DNA of 64,000 bases from Ilumatobacter coccineus YM16-304 (GTDB lineage: Bacteria; Actinomycetota; Acidimicrobiia; Acidimicrobiales; Ilumatobacteraceae), in the NCBI RefSeq assembly GCF_000348785.1, contig NC_020520.1, positions 1,302,001 through 1,366,000 on the forward strand, in the 5' to 3' direction. The position numbers and the translations under genes are program-made. The notes below the pieces were generated by a model that worked only from the letters and a program-made list of their open reading frames with translations, ran no database searches and was not told the DNA's origin. Positions 34,301 through 42,739 of the stretch are shown one piece after another; positions within the stretch are counted from its first letter, which is position 1, and each line of letters starts with the position of its first letter.

Positions 34301-35179
34301 GCAGCCGCGCCGATCGAGGAACGGCGGGGCATCACCTCCTGGGATGTCGGCGACATCCCTCGGGTGGTGGAGTCGAGCGACCGCGGCTTCGACGTTCGGG
34401 CCTATCCGACGTTGCTCGACGTGGGCGACAGCGTGGCGCTGCGCGTCGTCACCACGCCCGAACTCCAGGAGCGGGCGATGAAGGGCGGCGTCCGACGACT
34501 CCTGCTGCTCGACGGAGCGCCGACCCGTGCGTCGATCGAACGGCTCGTGACCACGGCCGGTCGGTTCGCGCTCACCGGTGCCGACATCGACGTGTCGACA
34601 CTCGTCGACGACTGCATCGCCGCGGCCGTCGATCAGCTCATGGCCGAGCACGGCGTCGTGCCGTTCACCGAGTCGGGTTTCCGCGAACTCCGAGCCGAGG
34701 TCAAGGCCAAGGCGGCCAACCGCGCCGGTGTGGCACTCGGCAAGGCCGTCGCCGTGGTGGCCGCCGCCAACACGGTGAGCCAGCGACTCGCCGATCTGCG
34801 CGCCCCCGCCGTCCGATCGTCGGTCGACGATGCCAACATGCACGTCGGTCGCCTCGTACGACCCGGCTTCGTCTCGGCGCACGGCGTCGACCGCCTCGAC
34901 GACGTCGAGCGATACGTCCGGGCGATCTCGTATCGCCTCGAACACCTCGCCGGCGCCGCGGCGCGCGATCAGCAGCGCATGCTCGAGATCCTGCCGCTGG
35001 AGCAACGATTCGCCTCGTTCGTCGACCGATTGCCACCCGGTGCAGCGACCGCCGAGGTCGCCGAAGTGCGCTGGCTGCTCGAGGAACTGCGGGTACAGAT
35101 CTTCGCCCAACCGGTCGGGACGCGCGGCAAGGTCAGCCCCAAGAAGGTCGCCCAACGTCTCGCTACGATCGGGGCCTGA
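31385..35179 (+). CDS. hrpA: ATP-dependent RNA helicase HrpA
   Basis: A 1264-residue DEAH-box RNA helicase. Walker A GETGSGKST is at 48-56, DEAHERS at 145-151, SAT in VTSATIDTERF, and motif VI QRAGRCGRV. After the helicase core come the ratchet and OB-type helicase-associated domains, then the long C-terminal region characteristic of HrpA (DUF3418), which distinguishes it from HrpB and from yeast Prp proteins. HrpA rescues stalled ribosomes in E. coli. The length is that of the family (about 1300). The ATG at 31385 is chosen over a TTG 9 bases earlier. The stop overlaps the lipase ATG (TGATG). Confidence 0.96.
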   Translation: METTERAAAAAAILDTGRLRYPESLPITERHDELLEIIRDHQVVIVAGETGSGKSTQIPKLCIEAGRGADGVIGHTQPRRVAARTIAERIADEIGSELGADVGYSVRFNDNISDGTLVRVMTDGILLAEIQRDRMLSRYDTLIIDEAHERSLNIDFILGYLKQLLPRRRDLKVIVTSATIDTERFAEHFASDDGEPAPIVTVSGRTFPVETRYRPFGADNPDDEHDRRDQVDAIVDACKELKSEGDGDVLVFLSGEREIHDAADALKRLDEPSLEVLPLYARLSSQEQQRIWKPHAGRRIVLSTNVAETSITVPGVRYVIDAGTARISRYSRRLKVQRLPIEEVSKASANQRAGRCGRVAPGICIRLYSEENFEERPDFTEPEILRTNLGSVILQMANIGLGDIARFPFVEPPDHRSIRDGEMLLDELGAIRTRPSPSGDGNTVRLTKIGQRLARLPVDPRLARMVIEAERLNCVREVLIIVSALSIQDVRERPDDKREQAAEMHNRFKVKGSDLLSLVKLWDYTREKQRELSGNQFRRMCRSEFIHFLRLREWMDLHSQLKRAAGVKIKNAEAHPDHIHQALLAGLLSHVGMRDRDRRAFKGARQAEFVIAPGSVLTKKPPDWVMAAELVETNQIYARRVAEIDPRWAEKAGAHLVKRSYGEPRWDPKGGRAVVTEQVTLYGLPLVSDRLIGLDRVDPDAARAWFITKAFVEGDVAEHWSNKHRFFEFNDGVRRRVSSMSARMRGVELLDDQTLFDFYDERIDDDVTSAQHFDRWWKQERQKDGKLLDLTDRALARLLSGSGGAGGALGVTESFPDVWRQGDIELPLTYRYAPGEPLDGVTVHLPLSGLNQITDDGFDWHVPGNRDDVVEQLMRSLPKPIRRELVPFNDTVDLVLDRLGAPNGRLVDRLAEIVSEISDVRVSGADFDPTVLDPHLRLNIVVSDDAGEVHDVGTDLAAIKARLVSATRESVAAAAPIEERRGITSWDVGDIPRVVESSDRGFDVRAYPTLLDVGDSVALRVVTTPELQERAMKGGVRRLLLLDGAPTRASIERLVTTAGRFALTGADIDVSTLVDDCIAAAVDQLMAEHGVVPFTESGFRELRAEVKAKAANRAGVALGKAVAVVAAANTVSQRLADLRAPAVRSSVDDANMHVGRLVRPGFVSAHGVDRLDDVERYVRAISYRLEHLAGAAARDQQRMLEILPLEQRFASFVDRLPPGAATAEVAEVRWLLEELRVQIFAQPVGTRGKVSPKKVAQRLATIGA

Positions 35180-36018
35180 TGAGCAAGCGCACCGGCGTCC
35201 GCAACCCGGATCCGATCTCACTCAAGGTCGCGTCCGAGATCGACATCGCGTCGAAGATCGACTCGGCGATCCATCGGCTGAGCCCCATCGAGCAGTCACT
35301 GCTGTTTGCCGAGATCTCGATGCTGGCCTACCTGCCCGATTCCGAGGCGACGCCCGTCTTCGAGAAGGTCGGCTTCACCGACGTTCGCTACATCGAGAAA
35401 GACGGCTCCCAGGCCTACGAACTCTCGACCGAGACCGATGTGGTCGTCGCCTGCCGGGGCACCGAACCCAACGAGTGGAACGACATCAAGGCCGATGCCA
35501 ACGCCTTCACCGACCTCGCCGAAACGGTCGGTCGCGTGCACCGCGGCTTCAAGCGAGAGGTCGACGACATCTGGCCCACGCTCGAAGAGACGCTGCGCGA
35601 CGAATCGCGTGACGTGTGGTTCTGCGGCCACTCGCTCGGCGGGGCCATGGCCCAGATCTGTGCCGGACGGTGCCAACTGTCCGACATCGCCGCCGTGCCC
35701 CGCTCGGTCACCACGTTCGGGAGCCCACGAGTCGGCACCAAGCGCTACATCCAGCACGCCAACGTCCGCCACGTCCGCTGGGTCAACAACAACGACGTCG
35801 TCACCCGGGTGCCGCCCCGATGGCTGCGGTACCGGCACACCGGCGTGCTGCACTACATCGACCGTCACGGCGAGGTGAACCGCATGTCGAAGAGCAAGCG
35901 CGCCGCCGACCGATCGGCCGGCTTCTGGGCGGGGTTGAAGCAACGCAAGTTCGACCACTTCTCCGACCACGCCATCGCCGGCTACGTCACGGCACTCCGC
36001 CGCGCCACCAACCGCTGA
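35179..36018 (+). CDS. Lipase class 3 family protein
   Basis: A 279-residue alpha/beta hydrolase of the fungal-type lipase (class 3) family. The nucleophile is Ser152 in FCGHSLGGAMA. ACRGTEPNEWNDIKAD supplies the oxyanion region, and VNNNDVVTRVPP with RYRHTG gives Asp206 and probably His220. No signal peptide is present, so it acts inside the cell unless exported otherwise. The ATG overlaps the hrpA stop, which suggests co-translation with the helicase, an odd pairing. The substrate (lipid or other ester) is not visible. Confidence 0.88.
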   Translation: MSKRTGVRNPDPISLKVASEIDIASKIDSAIHRLSPIEQSLLFAEISMLAYLPDSEATPVFEKVGFTDVRYIEKDGSQAYELSTETDVVVACRGTEPNEWNDIKADANAFTDLAETVGRVHRGFKREVDDIWPTLEETLRDESRDVWFCGHSLGGAMAQICAGRCQLSDIAAVPRSVTTFGSPRVGTKRYIQHANVRHVRWVNNNDVVTRVPPRWLRYRHTGVLHYIDRHGEVNRMSKSKRAADRSAGFWAGLKQRKFDHFSDHAIAGYVTALRRATNR

Positions 36019-36020
36019 CT

Positions 36021-36070
36021 CGTTTTGCCCCGCAGATCCGTCACCGGTGACCGCTTCCAGGGGTAAAACG
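36021..36070. terminator. Nested stem-loop between lipase and M20 genes
   Basis: Outer arms CGTTTTGCCCC (36021-36031) and GGGGTAAAACG (36060-36070) pair over 11 bases, with one G-U in RNA. The loop holds a perfect 12-base palindrome GTCACCGGTGAC (36040-36051). The structure begins 3 bases after the lipase stop and ends 22 bases before the M20 start. A terminator or processing site is likely; there is no T-tract. Confidence 0.6.
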
Positions 36071-36091
36071 CCGTTGTGCGAAGCTGGGTCG

Positions 36092-37456
36092 ATGGACGAC
36101 ACCCAGCTCGGTCGACTCACCGACGAGACCGTCGAGCTCCTCCAGACGATGATCCGCAACGAGTGCGTCAACGACGGCACTCGCGAGTCCGGCTTCGAAT
36201 CACGCAACGCCGACGTGTTGCAGCAGATCATCTCCGTGCCCGGCGTCGACGTCGAACGCTTCGAGCCCGTCGAGGGTCGAGCGTCGATCGTCGGCCGCAT
36301 CGCCGGGTCCGATCCCGACGCACCGAGCCTGTGCCTGATGGGGCACACCGACGTGGTGCCGGTCCACCCGGAGGGATGGGTCAACGACCCGTTCGGTGGC
36401 GAACTCATCGACGGTGAGGTGTGGGGGCGCGGCGCGGTCGACATGCTCAACCTCACCGCGTCGATGGCCGTTGCGTTCCGCGAACTGGCCCGCGAGGCCG
36501 CAGCCGGGCGATTCCGACCGACCGGCGATCTCGTCTACTTCGGTGTCGCCGATGAGGAGTCGGGGAGCGCGCACGGGGCCCGCTGGATGGCCGACAACCA
36601 TCCCGACGCGATCCGCGCCGACTACGTGCTCACCGAGAACGGCGGCCTCCACTCCGGTCCGTCCGACGCCCCGTACGTCGGGGTCAACGTCGCCGAGAAG
36701 GGCGTCGCCTGGCGCAAGCTCACCGTGCGCGGCGAACCCGGCCACGGCTCCATGCCGTTCCGCAAAGACAACGCACTGATCAAGGCAGCAGGCGTCGTGC
36801 AGCGTCTCGCCGACTACCGCCCGGCACCGCGCTTCACCGAACTCTGGCGAACTCGGGTCGACACGCTCGGCCTGCCCGACGACATGAAGCAGCTCCTGCT
36901 CGACGAATCGGCCATCGACCAGTTCCTCGACGACCTGCCGTCGGCGCCCGCTGCCGCGCACCTGCACGCCTGCACGCACACCACGTTCTCGCCCAACCTC
37001 CTCGACGGCGGACACATGAAGACCAACGTGATCCCCGACCACGTCGAGATCAACGTCGACATCCGCACGCTCCCCGGCGACGGCCCCGAGGAGGTCGACG
37101 CCCACCTGCGTGATGCACTCGGCGACCTCGCCGACCACGTCGAGGTCGAGATCATCATCGACGACCCGGCATCGACGAGCCGCGTCGACACGCCGCTGTG
37201 GGACTCGATCGCCAAGGCCGTCAACGTGCCGTTCCCCACCGCCCGCCTCACCCCGCAATTGGTCGTCGGGTTCACCGACGCGCGCATCTACCGCGAGATG
37301 GGCGCCGTGGCCTACGGGGCCGGGCTGTTCAGCCCGTCACTCGACGCCGGGGAGTTCGGCAGCCGCTTCCACGGCCACAACGAACGCATCGACGTCGAGT
37401 CGCTCGCCCTCACCACCCGCCTCTGGCTCCACACCGCCACCGACCTCCTCACCTGA
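36092..37456 (+). CDS. M20-family metallopeptidase
   Basis: A 454-residue zinc peptidase or deacylase related to ArgE, DapE and dipeptidases. His85 and Asp87 lie in LMGHTDVVP, followed by the second metal Asp in EVWGRGAVDM, the general base Glu in GVADEESGS, and a C-terminal histidine in RFHGHNERID. The dimerisation domain includes VRGEPGHGSMPF. The substrate class (amino-acid acyl or dipeptide) cannot be decided. The ATG at 36092 begins right before the first helix; an upstream frame through the stem-loop is rejected. Confidence 0.9.
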   Translation: MDDTQLGRLTDETVELLQTMIRNECVNDGTRESGFESRNADVLQQIISVPGVDVERFEPVEGRASIVGRIAGSDPDAPSLCLMGHTDVVPVHPEGWVNDPFGGELIDGEVWGRGAVDMLNLTASMAVAFRELAREAAAGRFRPTGDLVYFGVADEESGSAHGARWMADNHPDAIRADYVLTENGGLHSGPSDAPYVGVNVAEKGVAWRKLTVRGEPGHGSMPFRKDNALIKAAGVVQRLADYRPAPRFTELWRTRVDTLGLPDDMKQLLLDESAIDQFLDDLPSAPAAAHLHACTHTTFSPNLLDGGHMKTNVIPDHVEINVDIRTLPGDGPEEVDAHLRDALGDLADHVEVEIIIDDPASTSRVDTPLWDSIAKAVNVPFPTARLTPQLVVGFTDARIYREMGAVAYGAGLFSPSLDAGEFGSRFHGHNERIDVESLALTTRLWLHTATDLLT

Positions 37457-37462
37457 GGCCGC

Positions 37463-37570
37463 ACAGGAACGCCGATGGCTGCGTTCCGTGAACTCGTCGT
37501 GTACGGCCCAGTACACGTCCTCGTCACGCGCCTTGCCCTCGGCGCCCCTGAGCAGCCTCAGCAAGCTGAC
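37463..37570 (+). repeat. Dispersed intergenic repeat, copy A
   Basis: This intergenic stretch resembles the element at 46504-46613. Shared blocks in the same order are CAGGAACGCCG, GCTGCGTTCCGTG, CTCGTCG, CCCAGT, GCGCCCCTGA and AGCAAGCTGA. A first hairpin GGAACGC...GCGTTCC and a second CTTGC...GCAAG are both kept, while the loops differ. It lies between the M20 stop (37456) and the stop of the minus-strand MBL gene (37620). As in the other copies, it is downstream of a minus-strand gene. The rest of the gap (37571-37619) shows nothing clear. Confidence 0.75.
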
Positions 37571-37619
37571 TCTTTGACGTTGGTGAGGTGGCTCCGGGAG
37601 CGATGTGATCGACCGCGGT

Positions 37620-38525
37620 TCAGGTGGCTTGGTATCGGGCGGGGGCGACTTCTTGGGCTTCGCCTCGGTGGAGCATGCGGGCGACGTGCATCTCGGCGCT
37701 GCGGGTCTCGACCGACACCAGGAACGGCATTTCGACGTGCGGACGGTAGATGAACCGGTGCTCGGCCATCTCGGCGATCGAACGCGGTTCGCTCAAGAAA
37801 TCGAGCATCGCGGCATGGCGCCGACCGATCACCGCGTGGAACCCGTCGAGCATCTGGAGAAACGTCTCGCGACCCTCGATCACACCCTTGTGGTGGAACG
37901 TGACGTAGAACTCCGCTTCCTCCTCCCGCACGCGCACCAGGCTCTCCTCGAACTGTTCGAGGTCGCTCCACACGTCGCCGTAGTACGGGCCGAACCCGGT
38001 CAGATCGATGTCGGAGAGGAAGAACACCCCGTTCATCCTGAACCCGCTGTGGCCACGAGTGTGACCCGGCAGATGCACCGCCTCCACCGTCGTCCCGCCA
38101 CCGAGATCGAAGACGTGACCGTCACCGAAGCCCTGGGCATCCGGCCGGGGCGTGTAGTGGAACTCGTCGTAGACCTGCTGTTCGAACACGCGCCGAGCCT
38201 CGCCGTCGAGCCCGTAGACCGCCATCAGCCCGTCCATCGACGTGACGCCGGGAAGGTCGTCGTGATGCACGTGCACCCGAGCGTCGGCGAAGAAGCCGTT
38301 GCCCGCCACATGGTCTTCGTGGCTGTGGCTGTTGATCACCGCATCGATCGGCACCGGCGCCCCGCCCCGAGCCACGACGTCGATCGACGGGTCGATCAGA
38401 ACCGTTTCGCCGGCCCCACGGATCAGCAACGAGTTGCCGGACGGATACCCGCCCTTGTTCGCCCCCACGAGCACGCTGATGTCATTGGTCAGTCTGCGTT
38501 CGTCGGCGCCCCAGTCTGCGATCAC
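37620..38525 (-). CDS. Metallo-beta-lactamase-fold hydrolase
   Basis: A 301-residue MBL-fold protein with NSHSHEDHVAGN (the HxHxDH zinc motif, about residues 76-87), LPGHTRGHSGF with the third zinc His, and FFLSDIDLTGFGPYY with the bridging Asp. Such proteins hydrolyse thioesters, lactones or phosphodiesters; the substrate is open. The GTG at 38525 is used. The frame stays open further upstream into the divergent lipoprotein gene, so a longer start cannot be excluded. Repeat copy A follows its 3' end. Confidence 0.87.
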   Translation of the reverse strand: MIADWGADERRLTNDISVLVGANKGGYPSGNSLLIRGAGETVLIDPSIDVVARGGAPVPIDAVINSHSHEDHVAGNGFFADARVHVHHDDLPGVTSMDGLMAVYGLDGEARRVFEQQVYDEFHYTPRPDAQGFGDGHVFDLGGGTTVEAVHLPGHTRGHSGFRMNGVFFLSDIDLTGFGPYYGDVWSDLEQFEESLVRVREEEAEFYVTFHHKGVIEGRETFLQMLDGFHAVIGRRHAAMLDFLSEPRSIAEMAEHRFIYRPHVEMPFLVSVETRSAEMHVARMLHRGEAQEVAPARYQAT

Positions 38526-38618
38526 GCCATCGAGTCTGGCGCACCGAACGCCAGCGCGACGACACGCCGATTCCGACCATGCCTTCAGTCGCGACGCGAT
38601 TCGGCCGATAATCGAGAC

Positions 38619-39158
38619 ATGCAACCCACGCCCCCTGCACGCGCCCGCCGACGCTCGGCGATCGCCTGCGCGCTCACGATCGCCGCACTCGCCGGGTGCA
38701 GCGGCGGTTCCGACGCCAGCGACACGACCGTCGCCACCACCGAACCTCCGGCCGTCGAAGCCGTTGGCCCGAACGGAACCACCGACGTCACAATGGTCGT
38801 GACGCTGAACGAGTCGCCGTTCTTCATCACCGAAGACACGCGAGTCGGCTCGCTGTGCGGCGGCGACCAGGGCGCCGGCACCGCCGTCGAGAGCTCACGG
38901 GTCGACCTCTTCCGGGAGGAGCAAGAACTCATCGAGAGTCTCACCGGGCCGGGCGTGGTCGACGAGATCGTGCTCGATGACGAGGGCCGTGTGGCAGCGA
39001 TCACCTGCTCGTTCGGTGTCGAGTTGAACCTCGAAGGAACCGACGCCGAGCCCTACGACCTGATCTTCACCAGCGGTCGAACGGCCGATGCGGTCTCGAT
39101 CACGCTGCCGGGAATCACGACCGACGAACTCACCGGCGACCTCGAACTCGCGAACTGA
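38619..39158 (+). CDS. Putative lipoprotein of unknown function
   Basis: A 179-residue protein with a twin-Arg/Lys-rich N-terminus, a hydrophobic stretch and the lipobox ALAGC (Cys27), followed by a Ser/Thr linker. The mature part has one Cys pair candidate (GSLCGGDQG and AITCSFG) and a beta-rich pattern. I recognise no family. GATAAT ends 6 bases before the ATG, so the transcript is probably leaderless. It converges with the PEP-mutase-like gene, 6 bases apart. Confidence 0.75.
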   Translation: MQPTPPARARRRSAIACALTIAALAGCSGGSDASDTTVATTEPPAVEAVGPNGTTDVTMVVTLNESPFFITEDTRVGSLCGGDQGAGTAVESSRVDLFREEQELIESLTGPGVVDEIVLDDEGRVAAITCSFGVELNLEGTDAEPYDLIFTSGRTADAVSITLPGITTDELTGDLELAN

Positions 39159-39164
39159 GTTCGC

Positions 39165-39962
39165 TCAACCGAACGCGGCGTCGCGGATCGACCCCGGCAG
39201 GGCTCGTTCGGCATACGTGCTCGTGCCGGCACCGAACAGTTCGGTCGCCATGTCGACGACCGCGCCGTAGGCCGCCCACGCCGTCAGGCTGCCGACCGAG
39301 ACCCGCGCCACACCGAGTGCCGCAAGCTCTGGAATCGTCGGCGTGCCCGGCAACGCGAGCACGTTGACCGGCGCCTCGACCGCCGCGACCACCCGCTCGA
39401 TCTCGCCGGGCGTCATCAGGCCGGGGGCGTACAGCACATCGGCACCGGCGTCGCGATACGCGACGAGGCGAGCGATCGTGTCGTCGAGATCGCCGGCCCC
39501 GTACAGGTGGTTCTCGGCACGCGCGGTGAGGACCAGATCGGCACCGCCCGACTTCGCCGCGGCGACTCGCTCGGCAGCGTCGGCGACCGGACGAACGCGA
39601 GCCACGCGCGGGTCGTAGTCCTCGATCGAGAAGCCGGCCGCGTCGGTGTGCGCCAGCAACCGTGCCGTGTCGGCGACGCCATCGGGCGTGTCGGCGAAAC
39701 AGTCCTCGCTGTCGACGTTCAGCGGCAGACCGGTGGCCGCCGCCATCACCTCGGCGTGCGCGAGCACTTCGTCTCGGGTGACGTGCTGGTCGAGGCGACC
39801 CATCGTGGCGGCGTGACCCGAGCTGGTCGTGGCGAGTGCCCGGGCGCCCACCTCGGCCAGCAACTTCGCCGACCCGACGTCGAACGGGTTCGGCATGACG
39901 AGGATCTCGTCGGCATGATGCAGTTCGAGGAACCGGGAGCGGAGGTCGGAAGCACGAGTCAT
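39165..39962 (-). CDS. Isocitrate lyase/PEP mutase-family lyase
   Basis: A 265-residue TIM-barrel protein of the PEP mutase/isocitrate lyase superfamily: LVMPNPFDVGSAKLLAEVGARALATTS at the N-terminus, LPLNVDSEDCFAD with metal-binding acids, GFSIEDYD, and LVLTARAENHLYG. The C-terminus has VNVLALPGTPTIPELAALGVARVSVG. Relatives cleave C-C or C-P bonds (2-methylisocitrate, oxaloacetate, phosphonopyruvate). The usual KKCGH motif of true isocitrate lyases is missing, so a phosphonomutase-like or oxaloacetase-like lyase is more likely. Confidence 0.87.
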   Translation of the reverse strand: MTRASDLRSRFLELHHADEILVMPNPFDVGSAKLLAEVGARALATTSSGHAATMGRLDQHVTRDEVLAHAEVMAAATGLPLNVDSEDCFADTPDGVADTARLLAHTDAAGFSIEDYDPRVARVRPVADAAERVAAAKSGGADLVLTARAENHLYGAGDLDDTIARLVAYRDAGADVLYAPGLMTPGEIERVVAAVEAPVNVLALPGTPTIPELAALGVARVSVGSLTAWAAYGAVVDMATELFGAGTSTYAERALPGSIRDAAFG

Positions 39963-40051
39963 GCCCCCGTGTCTACTCCCGCTCGGTCAGCGTGTCTGGC
40001 GGAAATCGGGTGTCGACGCCACCACGCCGCCACGCCACCACCGCACCACGG

Positions 40052-40459
40052 TCAGGCGTCGGCGTCGTCCTGCTTCAGGTCGAGGCTCGCTGAGTTCATG
40101 CAGAACCGAGTTCCCGACGGACCGGGCCCGTCGGGGAAGACGTGACCGAGGTGCGCGCCGCAGTTCGCACACACCGCTTCGGTGCGCACCATGCCGTGCG
40201 AGCGGTCTTCGCGGACCGTGACCTTCTCGGGGTCGACGGCATCGGTGAACGACGGCCAACCCGAACCCGAGTCGTACTTGGTGTCGGAGGAGAACAGCAC
40301 CTCGTCACAGACGATGCAGTGATACATCCCCTGCTCTTTGGTGTCGTGGTAGATGCCGGTGAACGGTCGTTCGGTGCCGGCGTTCTGGGTCACTTCGTAC
40401 TGCTCGGGGGTGAGGCGCTCGCGGAGCTCGGCGTCGGTGGGGATGCTCGTGTCACTCAT
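40052..40459 (-). CDS. msrB: Peptide-methionine (R)-S-oxide reductase
   Basis: Repairs methionine-R-sulfoxide in proteins after oxidative damage. The 135-residue protein has zinc ligands Cys48/Cys51 (CIVC) and Cys97/Cys100 (CANC), and the catalytic Cys120 in RFCMNSASL. SGSGWPSF and HLGHVFPDGP are the family signatures. The length is typical for MsrB; no MsrA is fused. It stands alone here, with an 89-base gap to the lyase gene downstream. Confidence 0.97.
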   Translation of the reverse strand: MSDTSIPTDAELRERLTPEQYEVTQNAGTERPFTGIYHDTKEQGMYHCIVCDEVLFSSDTKYDSGSGWPSFTDAVDPEKVTVREDRSHGMVRTEAVCANCGAHLGHVFPDGPGPSGTRFCMNSASLDLKQDDADA

Positions 40460-40559
40460 GGATACAGCTTGCCGCAGTCGACGGCCCTTCGCTCGTGTTT
40501 CGGGGTTGTTGTGCGGGGTGTTCGCAGGCGGCTATCGACCGATTCGTACGCTCGCAGCC

Positions 40560-41990
40560 ATGAGACGCTCCGTTGCTTCCGTCACGCTCGCCGCATCGAT
40601 GACCGTGACCGCATGCACGTCGGGAGGCGGCTCCACCAGCGACAACACCGTCACCGACACGGCGGTACAACCCATCGACACGACGGTCGCTGCGGCGCCG
40701 AGTCGATTCGTCTACCCCGACCCGCCGGCGACGCCCGTTGCCACCGAACCCAACCCCGAGGCCGACGCCGCCATCGCTCGCCTCGTCGAGGGCGTGGAGA
40801 ACGGCTTCTTCGACGCCGGTGGCGTCACCGAACTGAACGGCGTCGGCGATGCGCGGTACGCGTGGTTCGTCGCCGACCTGCTGCGTTTCTTCGGAGGTGA
40901 CGACGCCGAGGTGCTGGTCGACTCGTTCGAGACCCTGACCGGTGTTGCGATCGACGACGACCCCGACGCTGCCCGCAGCCCCTGGATGAGCGTCACCAAC
41001 CATCTCATCGCCTGGGACACGCCCGACTATCCCCGCTACCAGGCCGACAAGGGCGGCGTGTTCACGCTGCTGGAGGAGGGCTGGGAGCCGTTCTTCGACG
41101 ATGCCGACGCCGAGATCGACTGGCGGCACCTGAGCTGGGGCGGCGTGTTCATCGACGATCGCCCGCTCGGCGCGAACAACAACTGCCCGGGAGGGTGCAT
41201 CCCGGCGCTCGACGACCCGGCGACCACCGACGCCGCCGGCGGAAGCTGGTACCCCGGCGAGCGCATCGTCTTCGGCATCGAACTCGACGGTGACGCGCTC
41301 GCGATCCCGCTCAACATCGCCGAGATCCACGAGATGTTCAACCTCACGCTCGGCGGGCGTCGACTCGGCATCCCGTACTGCACGCTGTGCGGGTCGGCAC
41401 AGGCGTACTTCACCGACACGATCGACACGCTCGACGAGCCGGGGGTGCTGCGCACCTCCGGCCTCCTCGTCCGGTCGAACAAGGTGATGTACGAACTCAC
41501 CACCCAGTCGGTCTTCGACACGTTCACCGGAGATGCGGTGTCTGGCCCCTTGCAAGAGGCCGACGTGATGCTGGAGGAGACCACGGTGGTGCGCACCACC
41601 TGGGACGACTGGCGTGCCGAGCATCCCGACACGCGCATCATCGCCGAGGACGGCGGGATCGGTCGCAGCTACCAACTCGACCCGCTCGGCGGACGCGACG
41701 ACGACGGACCGATCTTCCCGATCGGCGATGCCGACGCTCGCCTCGACCTGCAAGAACTCGTCGTCGGCGTGATCACCGCCGACGGAACCCCGCTCGCGTT
41801 CTCGTCGAGTGCTGCCAAGGCGGCGCTCGACGAGGGCGACGACGTCGTGCTCGCGGGGGTCGCACTCCGGTCATCGGGCGGCGGGCTCGTCGCCGTCGAC
41901 GCCGACAGCGGTGAGCCGATCGCTGCCCACGAGGCCTTCTGGTTCGCGTGGAGCCAGTTCCATCCCGACACGCTCCTGTGGGAACGGTGA
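40560..41990 (+). CDS. DUF3179 lipoprotein
   Basis: A 476-residue lipoprotein. The signal peptide ends in the lipobox VTAC (Cys19), followed by a Thr/Ser/Pro linker. The mature region matches DUF3179: GERIVFGIELDGDALAIPLNI, then the cysteine motif IPYCTLCGSAQAY, then LRTSGLLVRSNKVMYEL and the terminal AFWFAWSQFHPDTLLW. The CxxC suggests a metal or redox site outside the cell. The function is unknown. TACGCT ends 7 bases before the ATG at 40560, fitting a leaderless start. It converges with the SnoaL-like gene. Confidence 0.88.
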   Translation: MRRSVASVTLAASMTVTACTSGGGSTSDNTVTDTAVQPIDTTVAAAPSRFVYPDPPATPVATEPNPEADAAIARLVEGVENGFFDAGGVTELNGVGDARYAWFVADLLRFFGGDDAEVLVDSFETLTGVAIDDDPDAARSPWMSVTNHLIAWDTPDYPRYQADKGGVFTLLEEGWEPFFDDADAEIDWRHLSWGGVFIDDRPLGANNNCPGGCIPALDDPATTDAAGGSWYPGERIVFGIELDGDALAIPLNIAEIHEMFNLTLGGRRLGIPYCTLCGSAQAYFTDTIDTLDEPGVLRTSGLLVRSNKVMYELTTQSVFDTFTGDAVSGPLQEADVMLEETTVVRTTWDDWRAEHPDTRIIAEDGGIGRSYQLDPLGGRDDDGPIFPIGDADARLDLQELVVGVITADGTPLAFSSSAAKAALDEGDDVVLAGVALRSSGGGLVAVDADSGEPIAAHEAFWFAWSQFHPDTLLWER

Positions 41991-42023
41991 CCGGCCGGGG
42001 CCGGGCGGCGGGGCCAGGTGATG

Positions 42024-42431
42024 TCAGGCGGTCGGGTCGGCGCCGATCTGGCGCAGGAACGTGAGCGAGTCCCAGGTGTCGGTGCGCTGCAAAATCTGAC
42101 CGTCGGCGATGCTGAACCACATGGTGCCGGGGATCTCGATGCGGCAGTCGGTGTCGGCGTGGGTCGCCTGGAACTGGTACTTCACGACGACCTCGGTCGT
42201 GGCCTGGCGCTTCATCTCGACGATGTCTTGCACCGAGTACTTCCGATCGGTGAACGTCGCCATGAAGTGGGGGAGTCGCCGCCGGTACTCCTCACGTCCG
42301 CAGCAGCCCGATCCGAGTTCGCTCATGTGCTCGTTGCGGAAGCCTTCGGCGACGAAGCCGGCGATCTCGTCGGGGTCGCTCCGAGTGAACGCTTCGAGGT
42401 ATCCGGTGGCGACGTTGATCGGGGTGTACAT
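42024..42431 (-). CDS. SnoaL-like (NTF2-fold) protein
   Basis: A 135-residue small alpha+beta-barrel protein: NVATGYLEAFTRSDPDEIAGFVAEGFRNEHMSEL is the NTF2/SnoaL N-terminal helix pair, followed by the beta-sheet stretch with WFSIADGQILQRTDTWD. The family includes polyketide cyclases, ketosteroid isomerases and non-enzymatic proteins; the active-site residues are not diagnostic here. The ATG at 42431 is chosen over an upstream start because TACGGT ends 8 bases before it. It is divergent to the small membrane protein gene, with 49 bases between starts. Confidence 0.8.
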   Translation of the reverse strand: MYTPINVATGYLEAFTRSDPDEIAGFVAEGFRNEHMSELGSGCCGREEYRRRLPHFMATFTDRKYSVQDIVEMKRQATTEVVVKYQFQATHADTDCRIEIPGTMWFSIADGQILQRTDTWDSLTFLRQIGADPTA

Positions 42432-42480
42432 CGATCGTGACCGTATCCGGTGCCCGCGCGTGTGTTCCAATGGCGGTGCT

Positions 42481-42738
42481 GTGACTCACGACGACACATC
42501 GACCGACTGGGACCCCGAAGTCGACGACACCGAATGGTGGCGAGACGATCACCTGCCCGATGCCGCCGCCGGCGCAGGTCATCATCGTGGCCGGAGGCGA
42601 CTGGTGACGATCGTCGGGCTGCTGACGGTGCTGGGCTTCGGCGCAGCCACCGTGGTGAGCACCGGCGGCACCGACCAGCCGGCGGTCACGACACCGACGT
42701 CGACGACGACGATCGCGACGCCTGAGTCGGACGTCTGA
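42481..42738 (+). CDS. Small membrane-anchored protein, acidic N-terminus, Thr-rich tail
   Basis: An 85-residue protein with an acidic, Trp-containing N-terminal part (DWDPEVDDTEWWRDDHLPD), a basic RGRRR stop-transfer region, one membrane helix LVTIVGLLTVLGFGAATVV (about residues 41-59), and an external Thr/Pro-rich tail. The GTG at 42481 is used; no clear Shine-Dalgarno is present. No family is recognised. The stop abuts the convergent surE stop with a single base between. Confidence 0.6.
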   Translation: MTHDDTSTDWDPEVDDTEWWRDDHLPDAAAGAGHHRGRRRLVTIVGLLTVLGFGAATVVSTGGTDQPAVTTPTSTTTIATPESDV

Positions 42739-42739
42739 A

